From Elusimicrobiota bacterium (lineage in GTDB: Bacteria; Elusimicrobiota; Elusimicrobia; Elusimicrobiales; UBA9959): 63,794 nucleotides of DNA. Below are positions 23,267 to 33,412 of this stretch, piece by piece. The stretch is taken from assembly GCA_016207645.1 (NCBI GenBank), contig JACQPH010000126.1, forward strand, positions 1 to 63,794, read 5' to 3'. Numbering within the stretch: the stretch's first letter is position 1; every line of letters begins with the position of its first letter. The position numbers and the translations under genes were made by a program. The notes below the pieces were generated by a model. The model was not told where the DNA came from and did no database searches. It worked only from the letters and a program-made list of their open reading frames with translations.

Positions 23267-26200
23267 ATGAACGACGTCAAGATAAGCACGGGCAGCGCGG
23301 GTTTCATCAACCTGCTGATAACCGAAAGCCTGGGGGCCTTGAACGACAACGCCTTCAAGTTCTTCATCACGCTGATGGCGGCCGCCGCGCTGCCTATGGA
23401 GCAGGCCGCGAAGATCATCGCGCTGGCGGGGTTCTGCTTCGTTCTGCCCTTCATCCTGTTCTCCAGCTTCGCCGGGACCATGGCGGACAGGTTCGGCAAG
23501 AAGAGGATAATAGTCATCCTTAAACTGGCGGAGCTGGCCCTGATGCTGCTCAGCTTCGTTCCTATCTATTACGGGAACGTCCCGGCCATGCTGTTCGTGC
23601 TTTTCCTGATGGGGATACACAGCGCCTTTTTCGGGCCGGTCAAGCTGGCGATAGTCCCCGAGCTGGTGGCCGACAAGGACCTCTCCCACGGCAACGGCCT
23701 GATGGCGATGATGGCCTTTTTCGGCATTATCCTCGGCGCCGCCTCGGCCGGGGTACTGATGTCCCTGGTGCAAGGGCGCTACCACCTGGCCGTGCCTTTC
23801 TTCGCCGCCGTGGCGCTGACGGGGGTCGTCTCCAGCCTCTTCATCCGGGACGTGGAGGCCGCCGGCTCCGCCGAAGGCTTCAGGCTCAATGTCCTCGCCA
23901 AGATCCTCTCCGATGTGAAGGACCTGCAGGGCTATCTCGGCGTCTACCGCTCGCAGATGGCGGCCGCCTATTTCTGGTTCGTGGGCGCGATGTTCCAGAT
24001 GAACATCCTGATCTACGGGAAAGAGCTGCTGAAGGCCGGGGATACCATGCTGAGCGTTTTCCAGGTGATGGTCGCGCTCGGCATCGGCCTCGGCAGCTTC
24101 GTGGCCGGCAGGCTTTCCAAGAACAAGGTGGAACTGGGGCTGGTCCCGGTCGGGGCGCTGGGGATGGTGCTGTTCTCCCTCGCGCTGGCCTTCAGCATCG
24201 GTTCTACGGCGAAGACCAACGCCTATTTGTTCTTCCTGGGTTTCAGCTGCGGCCTTTTCATCCTGCCGCTGACGGCCTTCGTCCAGCACCGCAGCCCGGC
24301 GGAGAAGAGGGGAAAGTTCATAGCCGTCGGGAATATCCTGGCCTTCACCGGCGTGCTCATCGCCTCGGGCTTCCTGTGGCTGACCAGCGGCTATTTCAAG
24401 CTGGACCCGGCGCAGATCTTCCTCGTCCTGGCGGTAATGACCCTGGCCGTGGCCGCCTATATCAGCACGGTGGTGCCGGAATTCCTGCTCAGGCTCTGCG
24501 TCTACCCCGTGGCGAACATCGTCTACCGCATCAAAGTGCAGGGCGAAGAGCATGTCCCCGTGAACAGCGGCGCGCTGCTGGTCTCCAACCATATGTCCTT
24601 CGTGGACGCGATACTGCTGATCGGGGCTTCCGAGCGGCCGGTGCGCTTCCTGATGCACAGGAAGTTCTACGACCTGCCCCTGCTGAAATATTTCTTCAGG
24701 CTGGCCGGCTGCATCCCGATAAGGCACAATGCCGGCGCGCACGAGCTGTCCGGCTCGCTGGACGCGGCGCGGCAGGCCCTGCTGAAAGGGGACCTGGTCT
24801 GCATCTTCATCGAAGGCGAGATCTCGCGCCACGGGCAGATGCTCCGCTTCAGGAAAGGCTACGAACATATAGTGAAAGGGCTGGAGGTACCGATCATACC
24901 TGTCCACCTCGACGGCATCTGGGGACGGATGTTCAGCTTCGAGCGCGGCCGCGCCCTGTTCAAGTGGCCGAAAAGGCTGGGCTATCCGGTCACCGTCAGC
25001 TTCGGTACTCCCCTGCCTTCGGATACCGGCATCAGCCGCATCCGTTTCGTGATGCAGGAGATAAGCGCCGAGGCTTTCAAGAACCGCCTCGCCGCCAAGC
25101 TGCCGCTGCCGCTGGCTTTCGCCGAGGAGGCGAAAAAACACTGGTTCAGGTTCTCGCTGGCCGACTCCAGCGGGAGAAAGCTATCGCTGGGAACAGCCCT
25201 CACCGGGGCGGTGATGCTCTCGAAAGTCCTGGAGAAGGCGCTGCCGCGGGCCAGGAACGTCGGGCTGCTGGTGCCGCCGTCCGCCGGCGGGGCTTTGGCG
25301 AACGTCGCCGTGTCCCTGCTCGGGAAAGTGCCGGTCAACCTGAACTACACCAACCCGTTCGAGAGCATACTGCTCTGCGCCAAGAAGGCCGGGATAGAGA
25401 AAATAATAGTCTCAAAGAAGCTGGCCGAGAAAATGGTCTGGCCGGTGTCCGAACAGATGATCTTTATCGAAGATATAGCGGCGGGCATCTCCAAACCGGA
25501 CGCGCTGCTGACCGCCGCCGCCCTGTTCTTCACGCCGATGTTCGCGCTGAAGCGGTCCGTCCTCAGGAAAGCGGACGTCCCGCTCGACGAGACCGCGACC
25601 ATCATCTTCACCAGCGGCTCCACCGGCGAGGCCAAAGGCGTGATGCTGTCGCACGCCAATATCCACGCCAATATCGAGGCGGTGGCGCAGATCTACCAGA
25701 CCACCCCCGACGACAGGCTGCTCGGCATTTTGCCTTTCTTCCATTCTTTCGGCTACACCGTCACGCTCTGGCTGCCGCTGATAGTCGGCTTCGGGGCGGT
25801 GTACCATTACAACCCGCTGGAGGCGCAGGTGGTCGGCAGGCTGGCCGGGAAATACCGGGCCACGATGCTGCTGGCCACGCCCGGCTTCCTGGCCTCCTAT
25901 ATCCGCCGCGTCGGGCCGGAGCAGTTCAAATGGCTGCGCGTAGTGGTGGCCGGCGCCGAGAAACTGCGCGAGGAGGTGGCCGCCGCCTTCAAGGAGAAAT
26001 TCGGCCTGCTGCCGCTGGAAGGCTACGGCTGCACGGAGCTTTCCCCGGTGGCCTCGCTGAACACCCCGGACGTGGACATAGACGGGGTAAAACAGAAAGG
26101 CGGGAAATCGGGCACCATCGGCAGGCCTATGCCCGGGATAGCGATGAAAGTGGTGGCCCCGGAGACCTTCGAGCAGCTCGGCCCGGACACCCCCGGGCTG

Positions 26201-26692
26201 CTGCTGGTCAAAGGCCCCAATGTGATGAAAGGCTACCTGGACGACGAGGCCAAAACGGCGGAGGTAATGCGGGATGGCTATTATATCACCGGCGACATCG
26301 CCGCCATTGACGACGACGGCTTCGTCACCATCACCGACAGGCTGAGCCGTTTCAGCAAGATAGCGGGCGAGATGGTCCCTCATATCAGGATAGAAGAGAA
26401 GCTCCACCAGCTCGCTGGCGTCATAGACCGGACTTTCGCGGTCACGGCGGTGCCCGACCTGAAGCGAGGGGAAAAAATAACCATCCTGCACACCTTTGAC
26501 GGGAACCTGGACGAGCTTTACGGGCGGCTCGCGGATTCCGGCCTACCCAACCTCTGGGTACCGGAAAAAAGAAGTTTCCACAGGCTGGAAGCGCTCCCCC
26601 TGCTGGGCTCCGGCAAGCTGGACATGGCCGGGCTGAAAAAACTCGCGCTGGAGCTGGAAACGGCCCCTGCGGCCGGGGCGGGGGAGTTATGA
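23267..26692 (+). CDS. fused lysophospholipid transporter / acyltransferase / acyl-ACP synthetase
   Basis: A 1141-residue inner-membrane protein with three parts. Residues 1-410 form an MFS transporter like LplT, which flips lysophospholipid. Residues about 425-620 form a PlsC-type acyltransferase with NHMSFVD (His442, Asp447) and an EGEISRHG motif. Residues about 640-1141 form an AMP-dependent acyl-ACP synthetase with FTSGSTGEAKG near residue 778 and YGCTELSPV. E. coli has lplT and aas as two genes; the one-piece form is known in other phyla. Role: re-acylating lysophospholipids. It follows a MarR-type promoter and overlaps the next gene by 4 bp. Confidence 0.92.
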   Translation: MNDVKISTGSAGFINLLITESLGALNDNAFKFFITLMAAAALPMEQAAKIIALAGFCFVLPFILFSSFAGTMADRFGKKRIIVILKLAELALMLLSFVPIYYGNVPAMLFVLFLMGIHSAFFGPVKLAIVPELVADKDLSHGNGLMAMMAFFGIILGAASAGVLMSLVQGRYHLAVPFFAAVALTGVVSSLFIRDVEAAGSAEGFRLNVLAKILSDVKDLQGYLGVYRSQMAAAYFWFVGAMFQMNILIYGKELLKAGDTMLSVFQVMVALGIGLGSFVAGRLSKNKVELGLVPVGALGMVLFSLALAFSIGSTAKTNAYLFFLGFSCGLFILPLTAFVQHRSPAEKRGKFIAVGNILAFTGVLIASGFLWLTSGYFKLDPAQIFLVLAVMTLAVAAYISTVVPEFLLRLCVYPVANIVYRIKVQGEEHVPVNSGALLVSNHMSFVDAILLIGASERPVRFLMHRKFYDLPLLKYFFRLAGCIPIRHNAGAHELSGSLDAARQALLKGDLVCIFIEGEISRHGQMLRFRKGYEHIVKGLEVPIIPVHLDGIWGRMFSFERGRALFKWPKRLGYPVTVSFGTPLPSDTGISRIRFVMQEISAEAFKNRLAAKLPLPLAFAEEAKKHWFRFSLADSSGRKLSLGTALTGAVMLSKVLEKALPRARNVGLLVPPSAGGALANVAVSLLGKVPVNLNYTNPFESILLCAKKAGIEKIIVSKKLAEKMVWPVSEQMIFIEDIAAGISKPDALLTAAALFFTPMFALKRSVLRKADVPLDETATIIFTSGSTGEAKGVMLSHANIHANIEAVAQIYQTTPDDRLLGILPFFHSFGYTVTLWLPLIVGFGAVYHYNPLEAQVVGRLAGKYRATMLLATPGFLASYIRRVGPEQFKWLRVVVAGAEKLREEVAAAFKEKFGLLPLEGYGCTELSPVASLNTPDVDIDGVKQKGGKSGTIGRPMPGIAMKVVAPETFEQLGPDTPGLLLVKGPNVMKGYLDDEAKTAEVMRDGYYITGDIAAIDDDGFVTITDRLSRFSKIAGEMVPHIRIEEKLHQLAGVIDRTFAVTAVPDLKRGEKITILHTFDGNLDELYGRLADSGLPNLWVPEKRSFHRLEALPLLGSGKLDMAGLKKLALELETAPAAGAGEL

Positions 26693-29600
26693 AAGAAGAG
26701 AACGAGAGTGAAGTTAAGCTCCTTCGACAGGCCATTGCCCGGTTATCCGACCGCATGGAGCAAATGGAACAAACGCTCCGTAAAATAGAGCGCGTCCAGG
26801 CTCAGCCGGCCAGGCTGGCGCAGAGCGATCTCATGGCGCCCCGAGAGCCGGTCGTGCAAACGCCGCCCGCTCCCGTAAGCGTTCAGGTGGAAAGTACGTC
26901 AGCTTTTTCCGGAATCCCGGAGTTCCCGACGGCAAAACCCGTTCCGCCGCCGCCCCCTATGCCGGACGCACCGCTAATACCGCCTGCACCGCCCATGCCG
27001 CATCCCCCGGCTGTGGAAAGAACGCCCGTAGTGCCGCCCGAGCCTGTCGCGCCCGCTCCTGTCCCCGCCGATATCCCTGCTAGCCCGGTCGCGGCGGCTG
27101 TCCCGGCCAGCCCGGAAGTCCGTCATAAGGAAAAACCCCGCCGGGACATAGAGCTCAATATCGGCAAATACTGGCTTAATAAAATAGGTATAGGAGTGTT
27201 CGTGCTGGGCGTGGGTTTCCTTATCGCGTATTCTTCCCGCTACTTCGGGCATTTCGGCCCCTGGGGCAAGATCCTGACCGGCTATTTGGTCAGCGCGGCT
27301 CTTTTTTTCACGGGCTGGAAATTGAGGCGGAAGGAAATGATGGCGAATTACGGTCATGTTCTCACAGGCGGGGCCTGGGCCCTGGCCTACTTCACCACTT
27401 TCGCCATGCATCACTTCCCGCAGTCACGCGTATTGGACAGCCAAGGCGCTGACCTTGTGCTTTTGGGAGCGGTGGCCGCCGGCATGCTGGTGCACTCGCT
27501 GAAATACCGTTCCGAAGCGCTCTCCGGCGTGGCTATTTTCGTCGGTTATGCGACGGCGACCATAGGCGACGTGCGTTTCTTCACCCTGCTCAGCTGCGCC
27601 ATAGAGTCCTTAGTGATACTGGTGCTGGTTTACCGGTTCAAATGGCTGCGCATGCTGTTCATGGGAATTTTAATGACCTACGGAGCGCATTTCCTCTGGG
27701 TTATGAGGAATATGCATGGTATCCCGGACGCGGACCCGCTGTTTACGGCAAGAAGTTTCTTCCTGCTTAACGCGACGTTCCTTACACTCTACTGGGCCGT
27801 TTTTACCGCCGGCGTGCATCTCCTGCGCAAGCCGGATGACGAGGCGCTGGAGGGCAGCCTGTCCGCGGCTAATATCGGGAACGCTTTATTCTACTTCCTG
27901 CTGCTCTACCCGGATGTGACCAGGCTGTTCCCGGGCCAGAGGTTCAGCTTCCTGCTCGCGCTGGGCTCCGCCTTTCTGCTGCTCGGGGCCTATCTGTACG
28001 GTTCCGGTAAAGGCAAACTTTTTGTTTGCGACGTCCTGCTGGGGATAGGCCTGCTGACGGCCGCTGTCCCCGTAAAATATCTGCCGCTCGATACGGCTCT
28101 GATCTGGATAGCCGAACTCCCGCTCCTGTATTACGCCGGCCTCCGGCTTAAAAGCGGGAGTATCAGGCTGGCCGCTTTCCTGCTGTCCGCGTGGATAATC
28201 CTGCATCATTTCTATTTCCTCCCGGGGAGCAGCGGTATGGTGCAGTTGCTCGGAGCGGGCGCCATCCCTGTGCGCGCCTTCACCGCTTTCGCCGCGGCGC
28301 TGTCATTTGCCGGGGTATACACCATGCTGAAACAGGCTGTTGGCCGCGGCGAAATAGGCTCAGGCGAACGTAAAACCGGGCTGGCCTTCCCCGCCGCCGC
28401 GGCGGCCTTCCTCTCCATCGGCACCTCGCTCTCTTCCTCCCCGCAGAATCTCACGCTCTGGATCTTCCTGGACGCCCTGGCCTTGTTCGGGTGGGGATAT
28501 TTTGCCGACGAGCCTTCCGTCAGGGTTTATTCCCTGCTGTTCCTGGGCTGGGGGAGCGCCCGGTTCCAGGGGGTGGACGACTATCTGCGTTTAGGCGCGC
28601 TGCGGCGCTGGTCCTATATCGCGTGGGAGATAGTGTGCAGTTATGTCATATATTTCCTGTACCGCGGCCTGAGGACCCGACGCCTGTTGGGGGAAATTGA
28701 GAGCCTCCTCGTTACCGGCGTAGCCGTATCGTCCGGGCTGCTGGTAATGGCCGCGGTATTCCGCTATGTGCCTGAAAATCTGATAACGTTCGCGCTCGCG
28801 GGACTTTCGGCCGTCACTTTCGGGATCGGCTATCTGTCGGATTCCCGTTCGCTCCGGGCCAGCGCCCTGGCCGGCTCCGCGCTTGCGGCCGTAAGGTTTG
28901 TTTTCATAGATTCTTTCCCATCCGCTACCCCGGCGGACTGGGCAGTGATAGTCTTTCCGTCCTTGTGCATGGCCGGCATCTACTTCCTTTACAGGAAACT
29001 TCGCGCCGACGGAAAATTGCCTGCCGCGGAAAAGACATTCCCTGATATCGAATACCTGCTTTTCCAGGGAGCCCTGATGGCGGCTGTTCTTCGTTATGTC
29101 CCGGACGGGAGAATAACGCCGGCCCTAGCCCTGCTGAACCTGGTCCTGTTCGCGGGCGGGTGCCTGCTCCGCGAAAAATTCGCGCGCTGCGCCTCGCTTC
29201 TGGTGCTGCCGCCGGTCCTGTACCGTTTCGCCTTCCTGGACAACTACGCGCCCGGAGCGAGGCTCTGGCCCGTTACTGCAGTGCTGGGCGCCGACTACCT
29301 GCTGGTCTGGCTGTACAAAAAAGCCGGCGCCGCGGGCTTGCTGGACGAAGATGAACGCCCTGTAACACACCTGGCTTTCGCGGCGGCGGCTTTCCTTACC
29401 GCCGTGGCGCTCTGGAGATACGCCCCGGCCGCCTGGGCGGGCTCGTTCCTTGCGCTGGCCGGCCTTGGAACGTTCCTGTTCGGCTATTTCCAGGATTCCA
29501 GGGATATGCGGGTCTCCGGAAGCGCGCTGCTGGGCGTTGCCCTGTTCCGGGCGGTGCTTTGGGACGATTACTCGGGTATGGGAAATTTAATGCGCTGGCT

Positions 29601-31020
29601 TCCGCCCGCCATACAGGCCCTGAGCTACGGGGCCGTCTACGGCCTGTACAGGGAACTGAGGCTTGGCGCTAAACTGTCCGCGGCGGAAGCGCGCCTCCCG
29701 CAAGCCGTTTTTGCCGGCTTCGCTGTAATAACTGCGGTCTCGGTCCTGCGTTACTGCCCGCAATTCTGGGCGTCCGCCGCGCTGGCCGCGCTGGCGGCGG
29801 CGATGTTCTTTGCGGGAATTGCGCTGAAAGAGGAATTCGTGCGCGTTTGTTCCTGCTTCGTTTTCGGCGGAGTCGCCGCCAGGGCCTTTATAGCCGCCGA
29901 ACCTTATGAAGCTCTCGGCAGGCTGCGCTGGCTGCCGATAGGCGCGCAGCTTGCCCCGCTGCTGGCCGTATATCTCCCGTACAGGCGGCTGACGAAGAAT
30001 ATGTCCGCCGACGATCCGGAGAAGCCGGCGCCGCTGGCTATATATATCTTGCTCCTGTCCCTCATGGTATTCTTTGTCGTGACTTACGGCGCGGCGCCAG
30101 CCCGCCCGATAGTCTTAACCGCGGCGTACCTGGCGTTCTTCGCTTTGGGCGTTCTGTCCGGGGATATCCCGCTGCGGGCCGGCTGGCTGGCGCTCGTGCC
30201 TGCCGCCGCTTTTACTTACTTTATACTGCCGCAATCGGCGCACGGTACCTTTTACCGGTTGACATATGCGGCCGCGGTGTGCGGCGGTATGTATGCCGTT
30301 TATACTTATTACATCGGTCATATAGAGGCCGGGATTTCCGGAGTAGAGAAGCGCTATCTTCCGGCATTGTGTCTATTGGCGGGCCTTGTAGCGCTGCTTT
30401 CTGTGGAGCGCTGTGTGCCGGAGGTTTATAGAACGGCCGCAGCCTCGGCGGCGCTGGCGGCCCTGTACCTGGGCGGGACGGCGTTCAGGGACGAGGTGCT
30501 GGCGCTCAGCGCCGGCCTCTTTATGCCGTATATCTTCGTGCGGAGACTTGGCAATGAGGAATATGCCGCTTTAGGTGGCCTGCTTAAATGGACGGCGGTT
30601 TTGTCGGCCCCCGCCGCTTTTTTCTCAGCGCATCTCGCCGGAGTAAAATATCCAGGGCGGATCTTCCGTGGCGCGCCCCGCCGGCTGCTGTCCTATGCGG
30701 GGATGCTGCCGGGAACCCTGCTGCTGCTTCACGGCATCTTCTTCTATTCCTCGGCGTCCATGATAACGCTCTCGCTGGGGATGGCGGGCCTGGCGTTTTT
30801 CGCGCCCGGGTTTTATTTCAAGGACCAGCCGCTGCGCTATGCCGGGCTGTTGATGTTCGCCGTGTCGGTGCTGCATATAGGCGTGGTGGACATAGCCGGG
30901 CTGGCTATCATCTACAAGATCATCAGCTTCATTTTGATGGGTCTGATACTACTGGGCGTTTCCTATATTTACACGCGTTTCATGACCGAGGAACCTCCCC
31001 AACCAGAGCGGCGTTCATAA
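26689..31020 (+). CDS. giant multi-pass DUF2339 membrane protein
   Basis: 1443 residues. The N-terminus is a short coiled coil (residues 4-35), then a Pro/Ala-rich linker to about 150. It is followed by a DUF2339 core beginning ELNIGKYWLNKIGIGVFVLG and continuing with some 35-40 hydrophobic segments to the end. DUF2339 proteins are very large integral membrane proteins with no established function, often proposed to act in the cell envelope. The start overlaps the lipid-remodelling gene by ATGA, so the two are co-translated, which suggests an envelope-related role. The sequence is less GC-rich than the preceding gene. Confidence 0.85.
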   Translation: MKEENESEVKLLRQAIARLSDRMEQMEQTLRKIERVQAQPARLAQSDLMAPREPVVQTPPAPVSVQVESTSAFSGIPEFPTAKPVPPPPPMPDAPLIPPAPPMPHPPAVERTPVVPPEPVAPAPVPADIPASPVAAAVPASPEVRHKEKPRRDIELNIGKYWLNKIGIGVFVLGVGFLIAYSSRYFGHFGPWGKILTGYLVSAALFFTGWKLRRKEMMANYGHVLTGGAWALAYFTTFAMHHFPQSRVLDSQGADLVLLGAVAAGMLVHSLKYRSEALSGVAIFVGYATATIGDVRFFTLLSCAIESLVILVLVYRFKWLRMLFMGILMTYGAHFLWVMRNMHGIPDADPLFTARSFFLLNATFLTLYWAVFTAGVHLLRKPDDEALEGSLSAANIGNALFYFLLLYPDVTRLFPGQRFSFLLALGSAFLLLGAYLYGSGKGKLFVCDVLLGIGLLTAAVPVKYLPLDTALIWIAELPLLYYAGLRLKSGSIRLAAFLLSAWIILHHFYFLPGSSGMVQLLGAGAIPVRAFTAFAAALSFAGVYTMLKQAVGRGEIGSGERKTGLAFPAAAAAFLSIGTSLSSSPQNLTLWIFLDALALFGWGYFADEPSVRVYSLLFLGWGSARFQGVDDYLRLGALRRWSYIAWEIVCSYVIYFLYRGLRTRRLLGEIESLLVTGVAVSSGLLVMAAVFRYVPENLITFALAGLSAVTFGIGYLSDSRSLRASALAGSALAAVRFVFIDSFPSATPADWAVIVFPSLCMAGIYFLYRKLRADGKLPAAEKTFPDIEYLLFQGALMAAVLRYVPDGRITPALALLNLVLFAGGCLLREKFARCASLLVLPPVLYRFAFLDNYAPGARLWPVTAVLGADYLLVWLYKKAGAAGLLDEDERPVTHLAFAAAAFLTAVALWRYAPAAWAGSFLALAGLGTFLFGYFQDSRDMRVSGSALLGVALFRAVLWDDYSGMGNLMRWLPPAIQALSYGAVYGLYRELRLGAKLSAAEARLPQAVFAGFAVITAVSVLRYCPQFWASAALAALAAAMFFAGIALKEEFVRVCSCFVFGGVAARAFIAAEPYEALGRLRWLPIGAQLAPLLAVYLPYRRLTKNMSADDPEKPAPLAIYILLLSLMVFFVVTYGAAPARPIVLTAAYLAFFALGVLSGDIPLRAGWLALVPAAAFTYFILPQSAHGTFYRLTYAAAVCGGMYAVYTYYIGHIEAGISGVEKRYLPALCLLAGLVALLSVERCVPEVYRTAAASAALAALYLGGTAFRDEVLALSAGLFMPYIFVRRLGNEEYAALGGLLKWTAVLSAPAAFFSAHLAGVKYPGRIFRGAPRRLLSYAGMLPGTLLLLHGIFFYSSASMITLSLGMAGLAFFAPGFYFKDQPLRYAGLLMFAVSVLHIGVVDIAGLAIIYKIISFILMGLILLGVSYIYTRFMTEEPPQPERRS

Positions 31021-31056
31021 AAACCCTGGAGCTATTAGGCTGTCTTACTGGAATAT

Positions 31057-33264
31057 ATGAGAGCCATTGCGCTATTTCCCCTCTTGTTCAGCTTTCCCGG
31101 CTTATGTCTGGCCGGAAATTACCGTGACGTAAAGTTCGGAACATATACAGACTCATTGACAGAAGGAAAACTGACCGAAAATTTAGCGGATCTAGTAGAT
31201 AACTATAGGGGGGACAAACTGCCGGAGATTTATGTCACCGGTGCCAGGCGCTCTCTCGCCTTTGAAGAACGAATTGCGGGAGTAAGCACTGTTACGATCA
31301 CAGGCCCGTATGGAGTGGTATATAATCATGTTTTTGCTCCACCTATACCGAGCACAGGATTGGTATTCATTAATCTTCCGCCCGGGTCTTACAAAATTCA
31401 ATCCTATAACAGCGTCGGTGGCAAAACTGAGAACTTGCTGAAAGTCGCTGAAGTCGAGCCGGAGATTTTGAGCGACAGATCCCATGTTTCATACGACGCA
31501 GCGGGCAATGTCTTTAATGTTAAATTGTCTGTAAATGCAAGGGCTAGCGAGGGAATTCATAAGCTGGAGTTAATTCAAAACGGTAAAATTGCGGGAGTGC
31601 TTTTAGGAAAAGGAACGACGATGGTGTCGGAGTTCCAGACCAGGGTTCCGACTTCATCCGCGCAGTCGCGCCTGATAGTTCAACTATCGGATTTAAAAGG
31701 CAATTGCCGGCAAATACGGTTCTATCTGGACATAGAAAGCCTTTCCCGGATGGTCGCTAACGGTTCTCCCGCTTACTTTAACAAATACACGCTCGACCCC
31801 GGGCCCAGCCGGCCGTGGCGCACTATTCCGGAAGGAAAGCGCTACTCCCTACAAATGGGGAACGGAATAGAGATGGCGTTTGAAAATGTAATAAAAACCG
31901 GGGAAATTTCATACACTTGGACAACTTCGCGCCCACCTAACGGGTATTTCGACGCTTTTGGGGCGGCAGTGATTTTAAAAGGGTGGAACGGCTTGGAATT
32001 CGGGAGTGCGGAAGTATCGATGGGCTATGGAGGAAAAGCTCTTACCCCCGATCAGATCTCCGCGCTTAAGATCGTCCGGGTTGAAGATCCCCGGAATGGA
32101 ATTTATTCCGAAATGCCGGCGAAGAACAGTCCGAAGAAACACGAGATAACCGCCAAAGTGCAAGGCCCTGGTAAATTTATGCTTGTCGCGCAGGAATATT
32201 CTTCCGGACACACTGCTTCAGGCCGGATCCTTGTAGCAGAAAAGCCGGAAATAGACTTTCTTTCAGGCTTGGCGGGAAAGACCGAGGTTTTCGATCTTAA
32301 GAGCGAGGCCGGTTTAAAGTTCACCCGTGCATTGAAGCAGATGAACAAGCTTCCGGTAAGCACTGTTTACAGGATATGGCCGGAGAACACGGCACTGGAG
32401 CCGTCAGGCGCCCTGAAGATGCGGTATTCAGACAAAGTAGTCGCCTCTCTTGGGATCAAAGAGGACACATTAGCGCTATACACGTTCGCTCTCGACGGTG
32501 AGTCCAACAGGCAGCTACCATACCTCACACTTGATAAAGAGGGAAATGTCCTGACCGCGAGAGTTCCACAAACCCATCAGCTTTTTGCGATTGTCGGTAG
32601 TTCTGTACAGGCTGAAAATATTCCCCCGCTATTTTATCCGGACGGAATATCCCCTGTTTCCCGGATATCCTTCAGCGGCTCCAAAGATGGGCTATTCATT
32701 TCCACCCGAACACTGGTAGTCCTAACCGCGGAAGATCCGCAGGTGCCGGATGTGCTGACTTCCGAAGTCGCTAATATATTTTATTTCCTGCAAACAGACC
32801 GGAACATAAATGATAACGTACAGATTTCCACTTACACTCAGCCGTTCACAATAGAGGAGGGAAGCCGTACTATTATATATATGGCTTTGGATAAAGCCGG
32901 AAATTATGAATTTCCACGATCCACCATCGTATACGCGGACGGAACAGCCCCTAAAACAACTGCCGCAATAGAAGGAAAAAATATAGAACCCGGTGAGACG
33001 GTCCATATAACTGAAGCCGACCGGATCACGCTGGCTTCGAGCGACCCTCTTTCGAACGGAGTAAGTTCCCGGGTTCACTCGTTATTTTATTCTATTGATA
33101 ATATACCGGCTGATTCCAAATCCGCCCGTGTTTATTCAAATCCATTCAACTTAATAAAGGGGACTCACATTGTTTACTACATGAGCTTAGACAATGTCGG
33201 AAACTTGGAAATGATAAATTCAATAACGGCAATAGTCTCGCCGGGTAAGCTAAAACGCAAATAA
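31057..33264 (+). CDS. large secreted protein with C-terminal beta-sandwich repeats
   Basis: 735 residues with a signal peptide (residues 1-19, ending CLAG). The middle is beta-rich and unassigned. The C-terminal 200 residues hold at least two repeats of an Ig-like/OmpL47-type module, seen as TIIYMALDKAGNYE and HIVYYMSLDNVGNLE, each preceded by a Ser/Asp-rich strand and separated by a TAPKTTAAIEG linker. Such modules display or anchor extracellular proteins. Codon use is clearly more A/T-rich than in neighbouring genes, which suggests transfer or relaxed selection. The Shine-Dalgarno is weak. Confidence 0.75.
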   Translation: MRAIALFPLLFSFPGLCLAGNYRDVKFGTYTDSLTEGKLTENLADLVDNYRGDKLPEIYVTGARRSLAFEERIAGVSTVTITGPYGVVYNHVFAPPIPSTGLVFINLPPGSYKIQSYNSVGGKTENLLKVAEVEPEILSDRSHVSYDAAGNVFNVKLSVNARASEGIHKLELIQNGKIAGVLLGKGTTMVSEFQTRVPTSSAQSRLIVQLSDLKGNCRQIRFYLDIESLSRMVANGSPAYFNKYTLDPGPSRPWRTIPEGKRYSLQMGNGIEMAFENVIKTGEISYTWTTSRPPNGYFDAFGAAVILKGWNGLEFGSAEVSMGYGGKALTPDQISALKIVRVEDPRNGIYSEMPAKNSPKKHEITAKVQGPGKFMLVAQEYSSGHTASGRILVAEKPEIDFLSGLAGKTEVFDLKSEAGLKFTRALKQMNKLPVSTVYRIWPENTALEPSGALKMRYSDKVVASLGIKEDTLALYTFALDGESNRQLPYLTLDKEGNVLTARVPQTHQLFAIVGSSVQAENIPPLFYPDGISPVSRISFSGSKDGLFISTRTLVVLTAEDPQVPDVLTSEVANIFYFLQTDRNINDNVQISTYTQPFTIEEGSRTIIYMALDKAGNYEFPRSTIVYADGTAPKTTAAIEGKNIEPGETVHITEADRITLASSDPLSNGVSSRVHSLFYSIDNIPADSKSARVYSNPFNLIKGTHIVYYMSLDNVGNLEMINSITAIVSPGKLKRK

Positions 33265-33316
33265 TCCCTGTGCAGGGTTTATCACAAGTAAATCTTCCGG
33301 CGGGGAAGCTTTGTAA

Positions 33317-33343
33317 AAAAAGCGCAAAAAACTTCCGCTTTTT
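33317..33343 (+). terminator. weak hairpin after the secreted protein gene
   Basis: AAAAAGCG (33317-33324) pairs with CGCTTTTT (33336-33343). The AT-rich stem with a built-in T-run could end the upstream transcript. A GC hairpin (33360-33375, gcggccgtagggccgc) follows in the leader of the next gene. Confidence 0.4.
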
Positions 33344-33412
33344 GTTATTATAGCGGTAGGCGGCCGTAGGGCCGCTTTATTGGAGAGAATAACGACCGAG
33401 AGTGTAAAAGCC

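Noticed and set aside
23156-25141. Antisense extension of the MarR reading frame
   Set aside because: Only the last 156 codons match MarR; the rest is a shadow of the lipid-remodelling fusion gene, and GGAGG precedes the internal ATG.
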